From an uncultured Comamonas sp. (lineage in GTDB: Bacteria > Pseudomonadota > Gammaproteobacteria > Burkholderiales > Burkholderiaceae_C): a stretch of 64,000 nt of DNA. The translations under genes were made by a program, and so were the position numbers. Where the stretch lies: assembly GCA_947306475.1 (NCBI GenBank), contig CAMZGS010000009.1:62001-126000 (forward strand). The letters run 5' to 3'. The notes under the pieces are model-generated. The model worked only from the letters and a program-made list of their open reading frames with translations. It ran no database searches and was not told the DNA's origin. Shown here piece by piece: positions 18,087 through 27,492 of this stretch. How positions within the stretch are numbered: position 1 is the stretch's first letter; each line of letters begins with the position of its first letter.

Positions 18087-18106
18087 GCGACACTTGACCG
18101 TGTCGC
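18087..18106. promoter_or_regulatory. Perfect inverted repeat just before narX
   Basis: GCGACAC-TTGACC-GTGTCGC, two perfect 7-base arms around 6 bases, ends 16 bases before the narX ATG, in the 138-base divergent region between the metallophosphoesterase gene and narX. It could be an operator or a 5' hairpin that limits narX translation. No matching regulator is recognised. Confidence 0.35.
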
Positions 18107-18122
18107 TGCTCTGGGCCCGCTT

Positions 18123-19997
18123 ATGTTTCGTGTGCAATCGCTGTCCAACAAGATCAAGGTCTTGAGCCTGTTGTTTTTACTGGCCGGCCTGTCATCGGTC
18201 AGCGTCACCCTGTGGGTGACCTGGCAGCTCGAAGGGGGCGCCGCTGCGGTGAATGAGGCCGGGCGCCTGCGGATGCAGGTGTTCCGGATGCAGCTGTCCC
18301 ACCAGAACCATGAGCGGAACCTGCTGGCCCAGGGGAACGCGCGCTTTGGCGCCAGCCTGCAATTGCTGCGTGACGGCGATCCGGCGCGGCCGCTGTTGAT
18401 TCTGTGGACGCCCCAGATGCGGGCGCAATTCGAACGGATCGAGCAGGACTGGCAAAGGCTGTCTGCCCTGGAGGAGCGGGCCACGTCGCCGGAATTTCGC
18501 GCCCAGGGCGATGCCCTGGTGCAGGTGATTGACCACTTGGTCACCTTGCTGGAGCGGGAAATGGTGCGCTGGACAGCGGGGCTGCACCTGTTCCAGTTGG
18601 TGATGGTGGCGTTGGTGATCGGGGCGACCATCCTGTTCTGGATGATGAGCTACTGGGAAGTGCTCTACCCGCTGGAGCGTCTGGAGCAGGGCATGGCCGA
18701 TATCCGTCAGGGGCAGTTGCAGACGCGGTTGCAGCTGGAGACGGGCGGGGAGTTTGGCCGGGTGGCCTCGGGCTTCAACCTGATGGCGGCCTCGCTTCAG
18801 GCGGCCCGGGAAAATCTTGAATTCAAGGTGCGCGAGAAGACGGCCAGCCTGGAAGCGCAGCACGCCCAGCTCCAGGCCCTGTACACCGTCAGCGCCCAGA
18901 TGGCCGAGGCCGACAGCTTGCAGAATCTGGCCCAGGGTTTTGTCCAGCAGGTGCGGGCCACCGTCCAGGCCGATGCCGTGTCCGTGCGCTGGTCGGACGA
19001 GGCCAACGAACGCTACGTGCTGCTGGCCAGCGACGGCCTGCCCCAGGCCCTGAGCATCCATGAGCATTGCCTGCCAACCGGCGCATGCCTGTGCGCGCCA
19101 CCGCAGGAAGGGGCCAAGGTCCGGGTCATTCGCCTGAATGCCGAGGAAACCATGGCGCTGCCGCACTGCCGCGAAGCGGGCTACGCCACCTTGGTGGGGG
19201 TGCCCCTGCGCCACCAGCAGCGCCTGCTGGGGGAGGTGAACCTGTACTTTCTGGAAGAGCGGGTGCTGACCCCGGAAACCCACGCCCTGCTCACGGCGAT
19301 GGCCGAGCACCTGGCCAGCGCCATGGAGGGGCTGCGCGTCACGGCCCTGGAGCGCGAGGCCGCCGTGGCCCAGGAGCGCAGCCTGATTGCCCGCGAGCTG
19401 CATGACTCCATCGCCCAGTCGCTGGCTTTCCTGAAAATCCAGACCCAGCTGCTGCGCGATGCCATTGCCAAGGACAATGCCGTTGCCCGTGACCGCAGCC
19501 TGAGCGAGCTGGAAGTCGGGGTGCGTGAGTGCTATGCCGACGTGCGCGAGCTGCTGGTGCACTTTCGCACCCGCACCAGCGATGAGGACATCGGCAACGC
19601 CCTGCGCTCCACCCTCTCCAAGTTCGAGCACCAGACCGGCCTGAAGGGCGCCCTGGTCATGTCCGGCCAGCAGGGCCTGCCCCTGCCGCCGGATGTGCAG
19701 GTGCAGGTGCTGCACATCGTGCAGGAGGCGTTGTCCAACATCCGCAAGCATGCCCAGGCCTCGCGGGTGACCCTGAACGTGCAGCGTCACCCGGTCTGGG
19801 TGTTCACCATTTCCGACAACGGCAGCGGCTTTGCCCCGCAGGACGTGGCGCCCGACTCCCTGCACGTCGGCCTGGGCATCATGCAGGAGCGTGCCAAGCG
19901 CATCCAGGCCGATCTGCAAATCTCCTCCACGCCGGGGGAGGGCACCACGGTGCGCCTGCAACTGCCGCCATTTCTGTCCCTGGACGATTCGCCTTGA
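18123..19997 (+). CDS. narX: Nitrate/nitrite sensor histidine kinase NarX
   Basis: 624 residues. TM1 about 13-35; periplasmic sensor with the P-box VNEAGRLRMQVFRMQL (residues 43-58), the nitrate-binding signature of NarX/NarQ; TM2 about 160-181; HAMP; a GAF-like cysteine-containing central module (about 270-410; CLPTGACLC); HisKA_3 H-box ARELHDSIAQS with H427; and an ATPase domain with NIRKHAQA and DNGSGF. It senses nitrate and phosphorylates NarL, encoded immediately downstream. The ATG at 18123 begins the first residues before TM1; no ribosome site is evident. The open frame extends far upstream but has no signal-like sequence there. Confidence 0.93.
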   Translation: MFRVQSLSNKIKVLSLLFLLAGLSSVSVTLWVTWQLEGGAAAVNEAGRLRMQVFRMQLSHQNHERNLLAQGNARFGASLQLLRDGDPARPLLILWTPQMRAQFERIEQDWQRLSALEERATSPEFRAQGDALVQVIDHLVTLLEREMVRWTAGLHLFQLVMVALVIGATILFWMMSYWEVLYPLERLEQGMADIRQGQLQTRLQLETGGEFGRVASGFNLMAASLQAARENLEFKVREKTASLEAQHAQLQALYTVSAQMAEADSLQNLAQGFVQQVRATVQADAVSVRWSDEANERYVLLASDGLPQALSIHEHCLPTGACLCAPPQEGAKVRVIRLNAEETMALPHCREAGYATLVGVPLRHQQRLLGEVNLYFLEERVLTPETHALLTAMAEHLASAMEGLRVTALEREAAVAQERSLIARELHDSIAQSLAFLKIQTQLLRDAIAKDNAVARDRSLSELEVGVRECYADVRELLVHFRTRTSDEDIGNALRSTLSKFEHQTGLKGALVMSGQQGLPLPPDVQVQVLHIVQEALSNIRKHAQASRVTLNVQRHPVWVFTISDNGSGFAPQDVAPDSLHVGLGIMQERAKRIQADLQISSTPGEGTTVRLQLPPFLSLDDSP

Positions 19998-20002
19998 GAA
20001 CC

Positions 20003-20698
20003 ATGTCTGCCACCACCACCAGCACCGATCCCATCTCCGTCTTTGTCGTGGACGACCACACCCTGTTTCGCCGGGGGCTGATTGCCCTGATCGGCCAGGA
20101 TGCCGGGCTGCAGGTGGTGGGTGATGCCAGCGATGCCGGACAGGCGCTGCGCCAGGTGCCGGTGCTCCGGCCCCAGGTCATCTTGCTGGACAACCACCTG
20201 CCCGGTGTGCTGGGGGTGGATGCCATTGCCAGCCTGCGCCAGGCCAGCCCGGGCAGCCGCGTGGTGATGCTGACCGTCAGCGAAGACGGCCAGGACCTGG
20301 CCACCGCCCTGCGCAATGGGGCGCAGGGCTACCTGCTCAAGACCATGGATGGCGACCTGCTCTTTGAAGCCATCCGCCGTGCCGCGCGTGGTGAGCCGGT
20401 GGTCAGTCCCGAGATGATGGGCAAGCTGGTCGCCGCCTTCCAGAGCCAGGGTGCCCCGGAGCCTGAACCGGCGCTGCCGGAAGAGGCTGGCACCGAAGCC
20501 TCCCCCCTGTCCCCGCGCGAGGAGGAAGTGCTGCGCGAAATCGCCAAGGGCGCCAGCAACAAGGAAATCGCCCGGCGCCTGGACATCGCCGAAACCACGG
20601 TGAAGATCCACGTGCAGCACATCCTGCGCAAGCTGGGCGTCAGCTCGCGTGTACAGGCGGCGGTGTATGCCTCCGATCGTCTGCGTAGCGAAAATTGA
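20003..20698 (+). CDS. narL: Nitrate response regulator NarL
   Basis: 231 residues. Receiver domain with the acidic pair (VVDD), phosphoacceptor D63 ([10 protein letters not shown]) and K at the LLKTMDG turn; an acidic/Pro linker; and a LuxR-type HTH ([25 protein letters not shown]). ATG 20003 is six bases after the narX stop; a TTG at 19994 overlapping narX is possible. It should control the narK-narGHJI genes downstream. Confidence 0.93.
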   Translation: MSATTTSTDPISVFVVDDHTLFRRGLIALIGQDAGLQVVGDASDAGQALRQVPVLRPQVILLDNHLPGVLGVDAIASLRQASPGSRVVMLTVSEDGQDLATALRNGAQGYLLKTMDGDLLFEAIRRAARGEPVVSPEMMGKLVAAFQSQGAPEPEPALPEEAGTEASPLSPREEEVLREIAKGASNKEIARRLDIAETTVKIHVQHILRKLGVSSRVQAAVYASDRLRSEN

Positions 20699-20740
20699 TA
20701 GCTGCAATCGCTTGCTGGACAAGCGTTTTAGCCTATTTTT
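20695..20740 (+). repeat. ATAGCTG-family repeat, single-arm copy after narL
   Basis: Begins at the narL stop codon: GATAGCTG, then CGCTTGCTGGACAAGCG (20709-20725), then a T-rich end (CCTATTTTT). It shares the AGCTG...GCTTGCTGG.CAAGCG order with the copies at 311 and 34172. The small CGCTTG/CAAGCG hairpin followed by T may terminate the narXL transcript. Confidence 0.6.
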
Positions 20741-20894
20741 ATTAAAAATTTCGGGCGCAGGTACTACGTCTTTGGAACTAGGGTTTTGCCCGCACCATCG
20801 TTCTTCTGCCGAGGGCTTTAACCCCACTGGTGGATAGGCAGGTCCACAGCGAGCGGGGAGGATCGGTGTCATTGCAGCAAAAAGGATTTTTGCA

Positions 20895-22175
20895 ATGACC
20901 TCCACCCCTTCTTCCTCCGTCAGTGCAGAGCGCCACAGCCGCCAGGCGTGGTCGGTGCTGATCGCCAGCACACTGGCTTTTACCGTGTGCTTCATGGTCT
21001 GGATGATGTTTGCCGTGGTGGGCATCCCGATCAAGCAAATGCTCGACCTGAACGCCACGGAGTTCGGCCTGCTCACCGCCATGCCGGTGCTCAGCGGCTC
21101 CCTGATCCGGGTGCCCCTGGGCATATGGACGGACAAGTTTGGCGGGCGCATCGTCATGGCGGTCTTGCTGGCCGTGACCGTGCCGGCCATCTGGTCCATC
21201 TCCTACGCCACGCAGTACTGGCAGTTCCTGGCCATTGGTCTGCTGCTCGGTCTGGCCGGTGGCTCTTTTTCCGTTGGCACGCCCTACGTGGCCCGCTGGT
21301 TTCCCAAGGAGCGCCAGGGCATGGCCATGGGGATCTTCGGGGCCGGCAATTCGGGCGCGGCGGTGAACAAGTTTGCTGCGCCGGTGATCCTGGTGGCCTT
21401 TGGCTGGAAGGCCGTGCCGCATGTGTACGCCGCCATCATGCTCGGAGCGCTGATTCTGTTCTGGCTGATGAGCTACAGCGATCCGCGCCACCTGGTGCCG
21501 AGCAACGTCCGGTTCGTCGATCAGCTCAAGACCCTGAAGGACCCGCGTGTGCTCAAGTACTGCCAGTACTACAGCATCGTCTTTGGCGGTTATGTGGCGC
21601 TGGCGTTGTGGATGGTGCAGTACTACGTAGGTGAGTACGGGCTGGACATCCGCATTGCGGCGTTGCTGGCCGCGTGCTTTTCACTGCCCGGCGGGGTGCT
21701 GCGCGCCATCGGCGGGGTGCTTTCGGACAAGTACGGCGCGCACAGCGTGACCTGGTGGGTGATGTGGGTGAGCTGGATCTGCCTGTTCCTGCTGTCCTAC
21801 CCGCAGACCGACTTCACCATCCAGACCGTCGATGGCCCCACCACCTTCCATCTGGGGCTGAACGTCTATGCCTTCACCGCCATCATGGCCGTGCTTGGCG
21901 TGGCCTGGGCCTTTGGCAAGGCCAGCGTGTTCAAGTACATCAGCGACGACTACCCCGACAACATCGGCACGATCAGCGGCGTCGTGGGGCTGGCCGGCGG
22001 GCTGGGCGGGTTCGTGCTGCCCATCATGTTTGGCGCTCTGCTGGACTGGACGGGCGTGCGCTCCAGTGCCTTCATGCTGATGTACGGCGTGGTGTGGGTG
22101 TCCCTGATCTGGATGTATTTCACCGAAGTGCGCCGCATCGATCCCCTGGCCGACCACGCCCGACCCTCCCATTAA
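20895..22175 (+). CDS. narK1: Nitrate/nitrite transporter NarK (type 1 like)
   Basis: 426 residues, 12 membrane helices, MFS nitrate/nitrite porter family. ATG with AAAGGA at 20881-20886. The nitrate-signature glycine-rich stretches are visible: GLAGGSFSVGTPYVARWFP in helix 5 and GVVGLAGGLGGFVLP in helix 11. Type 1 proteins are thought to be nitrate/proton symporters. It is the first gene of the narK-narK-narGHJI run; the gap before narL holds a repeat but no clear FNR box. Confidence 0.9.
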   Translation: MTSTPSSSVSAERHSRQAWSVLIASTLAFTVCFMVWMMFAVVGIPIKQMLDLNATEFGLLTAMPVLSGSLIRVPLGIWTDKFGGRIVMAVLLAVTVPAIWSISYATQYWQFLAIGLLLGLAGGSFSVGTPYVARWFPKERQGMAMGIFGAGNSGAAVNKFAAPVILVAFGWKAVPHVYAAIMLGALILFWLMSYSDPRHLVPSNVRFVDQLKTLKDPRVLKYCQYYSIVFGGYVALALWMVQYYVGEYGLDIRIAALLAACFSLPGGVLRAIGGVLSDKYGAHSVTWWVMWVSWICLFLLSYPQTDFTIQTVDGPTTFHLGLNVYAFTAIMAVLGVAWAFGKASVFKYISDDYPDNIGTISGVVGLAGGLGGFVLPIMFGALLDWTGVRSSAFMLMYGVVWVSLIWMYFTEVRRIDPLADHARPSH

Positions 22176-22200
22176 CGCCATCGTCAGGAGATCGCTTCCC

Positions 22201-23646
22201 ATGACCCCCACACCTTCTTCCCATCCAGCCGGACGTCAGGGGCGGATGCTCACCCTGTGGACCCCCGAAGACAAAGCCTTCTGGGAGCGCGAGGGCGAGG
22301 CCATCGCCAAGATCAATCTGTGGATCTCGGTGCCCGCGCTGTTCCTGGCCTTCGCCATCTGGCAGGTCTGGAGTGTGGTCGCCGTGAACCTGCCGGCGCT
22401 GGGTTTCAAGTACTCGACCAACCAGCTGTTCTGGCTGGCTGCCGCCCCGGCGTTGTCCGGCGCCACGCTGCGTATCTTCTATTCCTTCATGGTGCCCATC
22501 TTCGGCGGCCGCCGCTGGACTGCGCTGTCCACCGCGTCGCTGCTGATCCCCGCCATCGGCATCGGCATGGCCGTGCAGGACAACACCACCAGCTACCCGA
22601 CCATGCTGGTGCTGGCCCTGCTGTGCGGCCTGGGCGGCGGCAACTTCAGCTCCAGCATGGCCAACATCAGCTTCTTCTTTCCGAAGGAGCGCAAGGGTTC
22701 CGCGCTGGGTGTGAATGCCGGCCTGGGCAATCTGGGGGTGTCGGTGGTGCAGTTCCTGAGCCCGCTGGTCATTACGGCAGGCATCTTCGGTATCTTTGGC
22801 GGGGAGCCCCAGACCATCGTGAAGAATGGCCAGGAGCAGATGGTGTGGGCGCAGAACGCCGCCTTCATCTGGGTGCCGTGGATCGTCATTGCGTCGATCG
22901 CCGCCTGGTTCGGCATGCACGACATTGCCGACGCCAAGGCCAGCTTTGCCGCGCAGGCCACCATCTTCAGGCGCAAGCACAACTGGCTGATGTGCGTGCT
23001 GTACCTGGGCACGTTCGGCTCGTTCATCGGTTTTGCGGCGGGCTTTCCGCTGTTGATCAAAAGCCAGTTTCCCAGCGTCAACCCCCTGGCCTACGCCTGG
23101 CTCGGGCCGCTGGTGGGCGCGGTGATCCGCCCCTTCGGTGGCTGGCTGGCCGACAAGGTGGGCGGCGGCCTGGTGACGTTCTGGAACTTCATCGTCATGG
23201 CGCTGGCCGTGCTGGGCGTGCTGTATTTCCTGCCCAAGGGCACGGGCGGCTATGCGCTGCCGTTTGGCCCGCAGGACGGCAGCTTCGGCGGTTTCTTTGC
23301 CATGTTTCTGGTGTTGTTCCTCACCACCGGCATCGGCAACGGCTCCACCTTCCGCATGATCCCCGTGATCTTCCTCACACAAAAGCTGCGCGAACTGCGC
23401 AGCAACACCGAGGCCGCCAAGGCACAGGCCATCCGCGATGGCAACACCGAGGGCGCTGCCGCCGTGGGCTTTGCCGGCGCGCTGGGGGCGTATGGCGGCT
23501 TCTTCATCCCCAAGAGCTATGGCAGCTCCATTGCAGCGACCGGCGGGCCCGAGTTCGCACTGTGGATGTTCGCCGTTTTCTACACCCTGTGCATCGTCAT
23601 CACCTGGTGGTACTACGCGCGCAAGAGCGCGGAAATGCCTTGCTGA
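22201..23646 (+). CDS. narK2: Nitrate/nitrite transporter NarK (type 2 like)
   Basis: 481 residues, 12 helices, with the two nitrate signatures GLGGGNFSSSMANISFFFP and AGALGAYGGFFIP. An AGGAG-type ribosome site precedes the ATG (tcaggagatcg). Compared with the preceding NarK it has a longer N-terminus and an extra loop around residues 200-220. Type 2 proteins are usually linked to nitrate/nitrite exchange. The tandem pair is common in denitrifying proteobacteria. 25 bases separate it from narK1 and 40 from narG, so one operon is likely. Confidence 0.9.
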   Translation: MTPTPSSHPAGRQGRMLTLWTPEDKAFWEREGEAIAKINLWISVPALFLAFAIWQVWSVVAVNLPALGFKYSTNQLFWLAAAPALSGATLRIFYSFMVPIFGGRRWTALSTASLLIPAIGIGMAVQDNTTSYPTMLVLALLCGLGGGNFSSSMANISFFFPKERKGSALGVNAGLGNLGVSVVQFLSPLVITAGIFGIFGGEPQTIVKNGQEQMVWAQNAAFIWVPWIVIASIAAWFGMHDIADAKASFAAQATIFRRKHNWLMCVLYLGTFGSFIGFAAGFPLLIKSQFPSVNPLAYAWLGPLVGAVIRPFGGWLADKVGGGLVTFWNFIVMALAVLGVLYFLPKGTGGYALPFGPQDGSFGGFFAMFLVLFLTTGIGNGSTFRMIPVIFLTQKLRELRSNTEAAKAQAIRDGNTEGAAAVGFAGALGAYGGFFIPKSYGSSIAATGGPEFALWMFAVFYTLCIVITWWYYARKSAEMPC

Positions 23647-23686
23647 TGCCTCCCCGACCCCGACAACGATTTCAAGGAGTCCCACG

Positions 23687-26600
23687 ATGAGTCATTTTCT
23701 CGACCGTCTCACTTATTTCGCTCAGCCGCGCGAGAGCTTCTCGGACGGTCACGGCCAGACCAATGGCGAAGACCGTACCTGGGAAGATGCCTACCGCGGT
23801 CGCTGGGCACACGACAAGGTGGTGCGTTCCACGCATGGCGTCAACTGCACGGGCTCCTGCTCGTGGAAGATCTACGTCAAGGGTGGCATCGTCACCTGGG
23901 AAACCCAGCAGACCGACTATCCGCGCACCCGCGCCGACCTGCCCAACCACGAGCCGCGCGGCTGTGCCCGGGGCGCCAGCTACAGCTGGTACCTGTACAG
24001 CGCCAACCGCGTGAAGTACCCCATGGTGCGTGGGCGCCTGCTCAAGCACTGGCGCGCGGCGCTGGCGGTGGCCAGAAGTCCGGTCGATGCCTGGGCCAGC
24101 ATCGTCGAGAACGACGGCGCGCGGCGCGAGTGGCAGAAGCAGCGCGGCCTGGGCGGCTTCGTGCGCAGCACCTGGGATGAGGTGAACCAGATGATCGCTG
24201 CGGCCAACGTGTACACCATCCGGCAGTATGGGCCGGATCGCATCATCGGGTTCTCGCCGATTCCGGCCATGTCCATGATTTCCTACGCTGCCGGCTCGCG
24301 CTACCTGAGCCTGATCGGCGGGGTGTGCATGAGCTTTTACGACTGGTACTGCGACCTGCCGCCCTCCAGCCCGCAGACCTGGGGCGAGCAGACCGACGTG
24401 CCCGAGAGTGCCGACTGGTACAACTCCAACTTCATCATCGCCTGGGGCTCCAACGTGCCGCAGACGCGCACGCCCGATGCCCACTTCTTCACCGAGGTGC
24501 GCTACAAGGGCGCCAAGGTCGTGGCCGTGACGCCCGATTACTCCGAGGTGGCCAAGCTGGCCGACCTGTGGATGCACCCCAAGCAGGGCACCGATGCCGC
24601 CGTGGCGATGGCCATGGGGCATGTGATCCTGAAGGAGTTCTACTTCGACCAGCGCTCGGCGTACTTTGACGACTACGCCCGCCGCTACACCGACCTGCCC
24701 CTGCTGGTGGTGCTGGAGGATCGGCAACTGCCCGATGGCCGCATCGTCAAGGTACCGGGGCGCTACGTTCGCGCCAGCGATTTCGTCGGGCAACTGGGCC
24801 AGACCAACCATCCGGACTGGAAAACCGTGGCCTACGACCTGGAGGGCAAGGTGGCCCTGCCCAACGGCTCCATCGGCTTTCGCTGGGGGGCGGAAGGTGG
24901 CCCCGACCAGGGGCTGTGGAACCTGGAGAACAAGGACGCACGCGACGGCAACACCGTCAGGCTCAAGCTCTCGGTGCTGGAAGACGGTGCCCAGGCGCAC
25001 GAGGTTGCCGACGTCGCCTTCCCCTACTTCGGCGGCATCGACACCCCCAACTTCAACGCCAACGACCAGGGCGACGACGTCATGGTGCGCCGCGTGCCCA
25101 TCACCTATCTGGATCTGCAGGGCGAAGGCGTACAGGGCCGCGTGGCCGTGGCCACGGTGTTCGACCTGCAAGTGGCCAACTATGGCGTGCACCGTGGCCT
25201 GGAGGGCGAGGGCCCGGATGGCGGCTACGACGCCAACGTGCCCTACACCCCGGCGTGGCAGGAAAGCATCACCGGCGTGCCGCGTGACCAGGTGATTGCC
25301 ATTGCGCGCCAGTTTGCCGACAACGCCGACAAGACGCACGGCAAGAGCATGGTCATCATCGGTGCGGCCATGAACCACTGGTACCACTGCGACATGAACT
25401 ACCGCGGCATCATCAACATGCTGATGATGTGCGGCTGCATCGGCCAGAGCGGCGGCGGCTGGGCGCACTACGTGGGCCAGGAAAAGCTGCGCCCGCAGAC
25501 CGGCTGGACGGCGCTGGCCTTCGCCCTGGACTGGAGCCGCCCGCCGCGCCAGCAGAACTCCACCAGCTTCTTCTACGCCCACACCGATCAGTGGCGTTAC
25601 GAAAAACTGGGCGTGGAGGAAGTGCTCTCGCCCCTGGCCGACCCACAGGCCTACCAGGGCGCGATGATCGACTTCAATGTGCGCGCCGAGCGCATGGGCT
25701 GGCTGCCCAGCGCGCCGCAGCTGCAAACCAATCCGCTGCAAGTGGTCCGGGACGCACAGGAGCGCGGCATGGACCCGAAGGACTACGTGGTGCAGTCGCT
25801 GGCCGATGGTTCGCTCTCCATGAGCTGCGAGGACCCGGACCACCCCGCCAACTGGCCGCGCAACATGTTCGTGTGGCGCTCCAACCTTCTGGGCAGCTCG
25901 GGCAAGGGGCATGAGTACTTCCTCAAGCACCTGCTGGGCACCTCGCACGGTGTGCAGGGCCGGGATCTGGGCCCGCAGGAGGCCAGGCCCGAGGAAGTGC
26001 AGTGGTACGCCCAGGCGCCCGAAGGCAAGCTGGATCTGCTGGTGACGCTCGACTTTCGCATGAGCACCACCTGCCTGTACTCCGACATCGTGCTGCCCAC
26101 GGCCACCTGGTACGAGAAGAACGACCTCAACACCAGCGACATGCACCCCTTCATCCACCCGCTGTCGGCGGCGGTGGACCCGGCCTGGCAGGCACGCAGC
26201 GACTGGGAGATCTACAAGGGCTTTGCCAAGGCCTTCAGCGAAGTCTGCGTGGGCCACCTGGGCGTGGAAAAGGAGGTGGTGCTCACCCCCATCATGCACG
26301 ACACCCCGGCCGAGCTGGCGCAGCCCTACGGCGTGAAGGACTGGAAGAAGGGCGAGACCGCACTGATTCCCGGCGTCACCGCCCCGCAGATCACCGTGGT
26401 GGAGCGCGACTACCCCAACACCTTCAAGCGCTTCACGGCCCTGGGGCCGCTGATGGACAAGGTGGGCAACGGCGGCAAGGGCATTGCCTGGAACACGCAG
26501 ACCGAGGTGGAGCAGCTGGGCGATCTCAATGGCCGCGTGCGCGAGGAGGGCGCAACGCAGGGACGCCCGAAGATCGTCAGCGACATTGACGCCACCGAGG

Positions 26601-27475
26601 TGGTGATGATGCTCGCCCCCGAGACCAACGGCCACGTGGCCTGCAAGGCCTGGGAGGCGCTGTCCAGGCAGACCGGGCGCGACCACGTGCACCTGGCGCT
26701 GCACCGTGAGGACGAGAAGATCCGCTTTCGCGACATCCAGGCGCAGCCGCGCAAGATCATCAGCTCGCCCACCTGGAGCGGGTTGGAGAGCGAGAAGGTC
26801 AGCTACAACGCCGGCTATACCAACGTGCATGAGCTGATTCCCTGGCGCACCCTTACAGGCCGCCAGCAGTTCTACCAGGACCACCCCTGGATGCGCGACT
26901 TTGGCGAGAGCTTGTGCGTCTATCGCCCGCCGGTGCACCTCAAGGCCCTGCACGAGGTCGAGGGCAAGATGCCCAACGGCCACCCCGAGATTGCGCTCAA
27001 CTTCATCACCCCGCACCAGAAATGGGGCATCCACAGCACGTACAGCGACAACCTGCACATGCTCACCCTGAACCGGGGCGGCCCGGTGATCTGGCTCAGC
27101 GAGGACGATGCCCGGCGTGGCGGCATCCAGGACAACGACTGGGTCGAGCTGTTCAACGCCAACGGTGCAATTGCCGCCCGTGCCGTGGTCAGCCAGCGTG
27201 TCAACCCCGGCATGGTGATGATGTACCACGCGCAGGAAAAGATCGTGAACACCCCGGGCTCGGAAATCACCGGTACGCGCGGCGGCATCCACAACTCGGT
27301 GACGCGCGTGGTGCTCAAGCCCACCCACATGATCGGTGGCTACGCCCAGTACAGCTACGGCTTCAACTACTACGGAACCATCGGCACCAACCGCGACGAG
27401 TTCGTGCTGGTGCGCAAGATGCGCCGCATCGACTGGATGGACGACGAAGGCCAGGCGACGGCCCGCCACGCCTGA
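23687..27475 (+). CDS. narG: Respiratory nitrate reductase alpha subunit NarG
   Basis: 1262 residues, near the usual size (about 1250). ATG 23687 with AAGGAG at 23674-23679. The FS0 cluster ligands H50, C54, C58 and C93 are present, as is the molybdenum-binding region with SFYDWYCDLPP, which includes the expected Asp ligand. It reduces nitrate to nitrite at the cytoplasmic face using bis-MGD molybdenum cofactor. Works with NarH and NarI. Followed by narH after 17 bases. Confidence 0.97.
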   Translation: MSHFLDRLTYFAQPRESFSDGHGQTNGEDRTWEDAYRGRWAHDKVVRSTHGVNCTGSCSWKIYVKGGIVTWETQQTDYPRTRADLPNHEPRGCARGASYSWYLYSANRVKYPMVRGRLLKHWRAALAVARSPVDAWASIVENDGARREWQKQRGLGGFVRSTWDEVNQMIAAANVYTIRQYGPDRIIGFSPIPAMSMISYAAGSRYLSLIGGVCMSFYDWYCDLPPSSPQTWGEQTDVPESADWYNSNFIIAWGSNVPQTRTPDAHFFTEVRYKGAKVVAVTPDYSEVAKLADLWMHPKQGTDAAVAMAMGHVILKEFYFDQRSAYFDDYARRYTDLPLLVVLEDRQLPDGRIVKVPGRYVRASDFVGQLGQTNHPDWKTVAYDLEGKVALPNGSIGFRWGAEGGPDQGLWNLENKDARDGNTVRLKLSVLEDGAQAHEVADVAFPYFGGIDTPNFNANDQGDDVMVRRVPITYLDLQGEGVQGRVAVATVFDLQVANYGVHRGLEGEGPDGGYDANVPYTPAWQESITGVPRDQVIAIARQFADNADKTHGKSMVIIGAAMNHWYHCDMNYRGIINMLMMCGCIGQSGGGWAHYVGQEKLRPQTGWTALAFALDWSRPPRQQNSTSFFYAHTDQWRYEKLGVEEVLSPLADPQAYQGAMIDFNVRAERMGWLPSAPQLQTNPLQVVRDAQERGMDPKDYVVQSLADGSLSMSCEDPDHPANWPRNMFVWRSNLLGSSGKGHEYFLKHLLGTSHGVQGRDLGPQEARPEEVQWYAQAPEGKLDLLVTLDFRMSTTCLYSDIVLPTATWYEKNDLNTSDMHPFIHPLSAAVDPAWQARSDWEIYKGFAKAFSEVCVGHLGVEKEVVLTPIMHDTPAELAQPYGVKDWKKGETALIPGVTAPQITVVERDYPNTFKRFTALGPLMDKVGNGGKGIAWNTQTEVEQLGDLNGRVREEGATQGRPKIVSDIDATEVVMMLAPETNGHVACKAWEALSRQTGRDHVHLALHREDEKIRFRDIQAQPRKIISSPTWSGLESEKVSYNAGYTNVHELIPWRTLTGRQQFYQDHPWMRDFGESLCVYRPPVHLKALHEVEGKMPNGHPEIALNFITPHQKWGIHSTYSDNLHMLTLNRGGPVIWLSEDDARRGGIQDNDWVELFNANGAIAARAVVSQRVNPGMVMMYHAQEKIVNTPGSEITGTRGGIHNSVTRVVLKPTHMIGGYAQYSYGFNYYGTIGTNRDEFVLVRKMRRIDWMDDEGQATARHA

Positions 27476-27492
27476 GAAAAAAGGAGAACGCA

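Noticed and set aside
20699..20894. FNR box (TTGAT-N4-ATCAA) or NarL heptamers before narK1
   Set aside because: TTGAT at 20695 is followed by no matching ATCAA half at the right spacing, and the TAC-starting heptamers do not fit TACYYMT. Regulation by NarL remains likely from context only.
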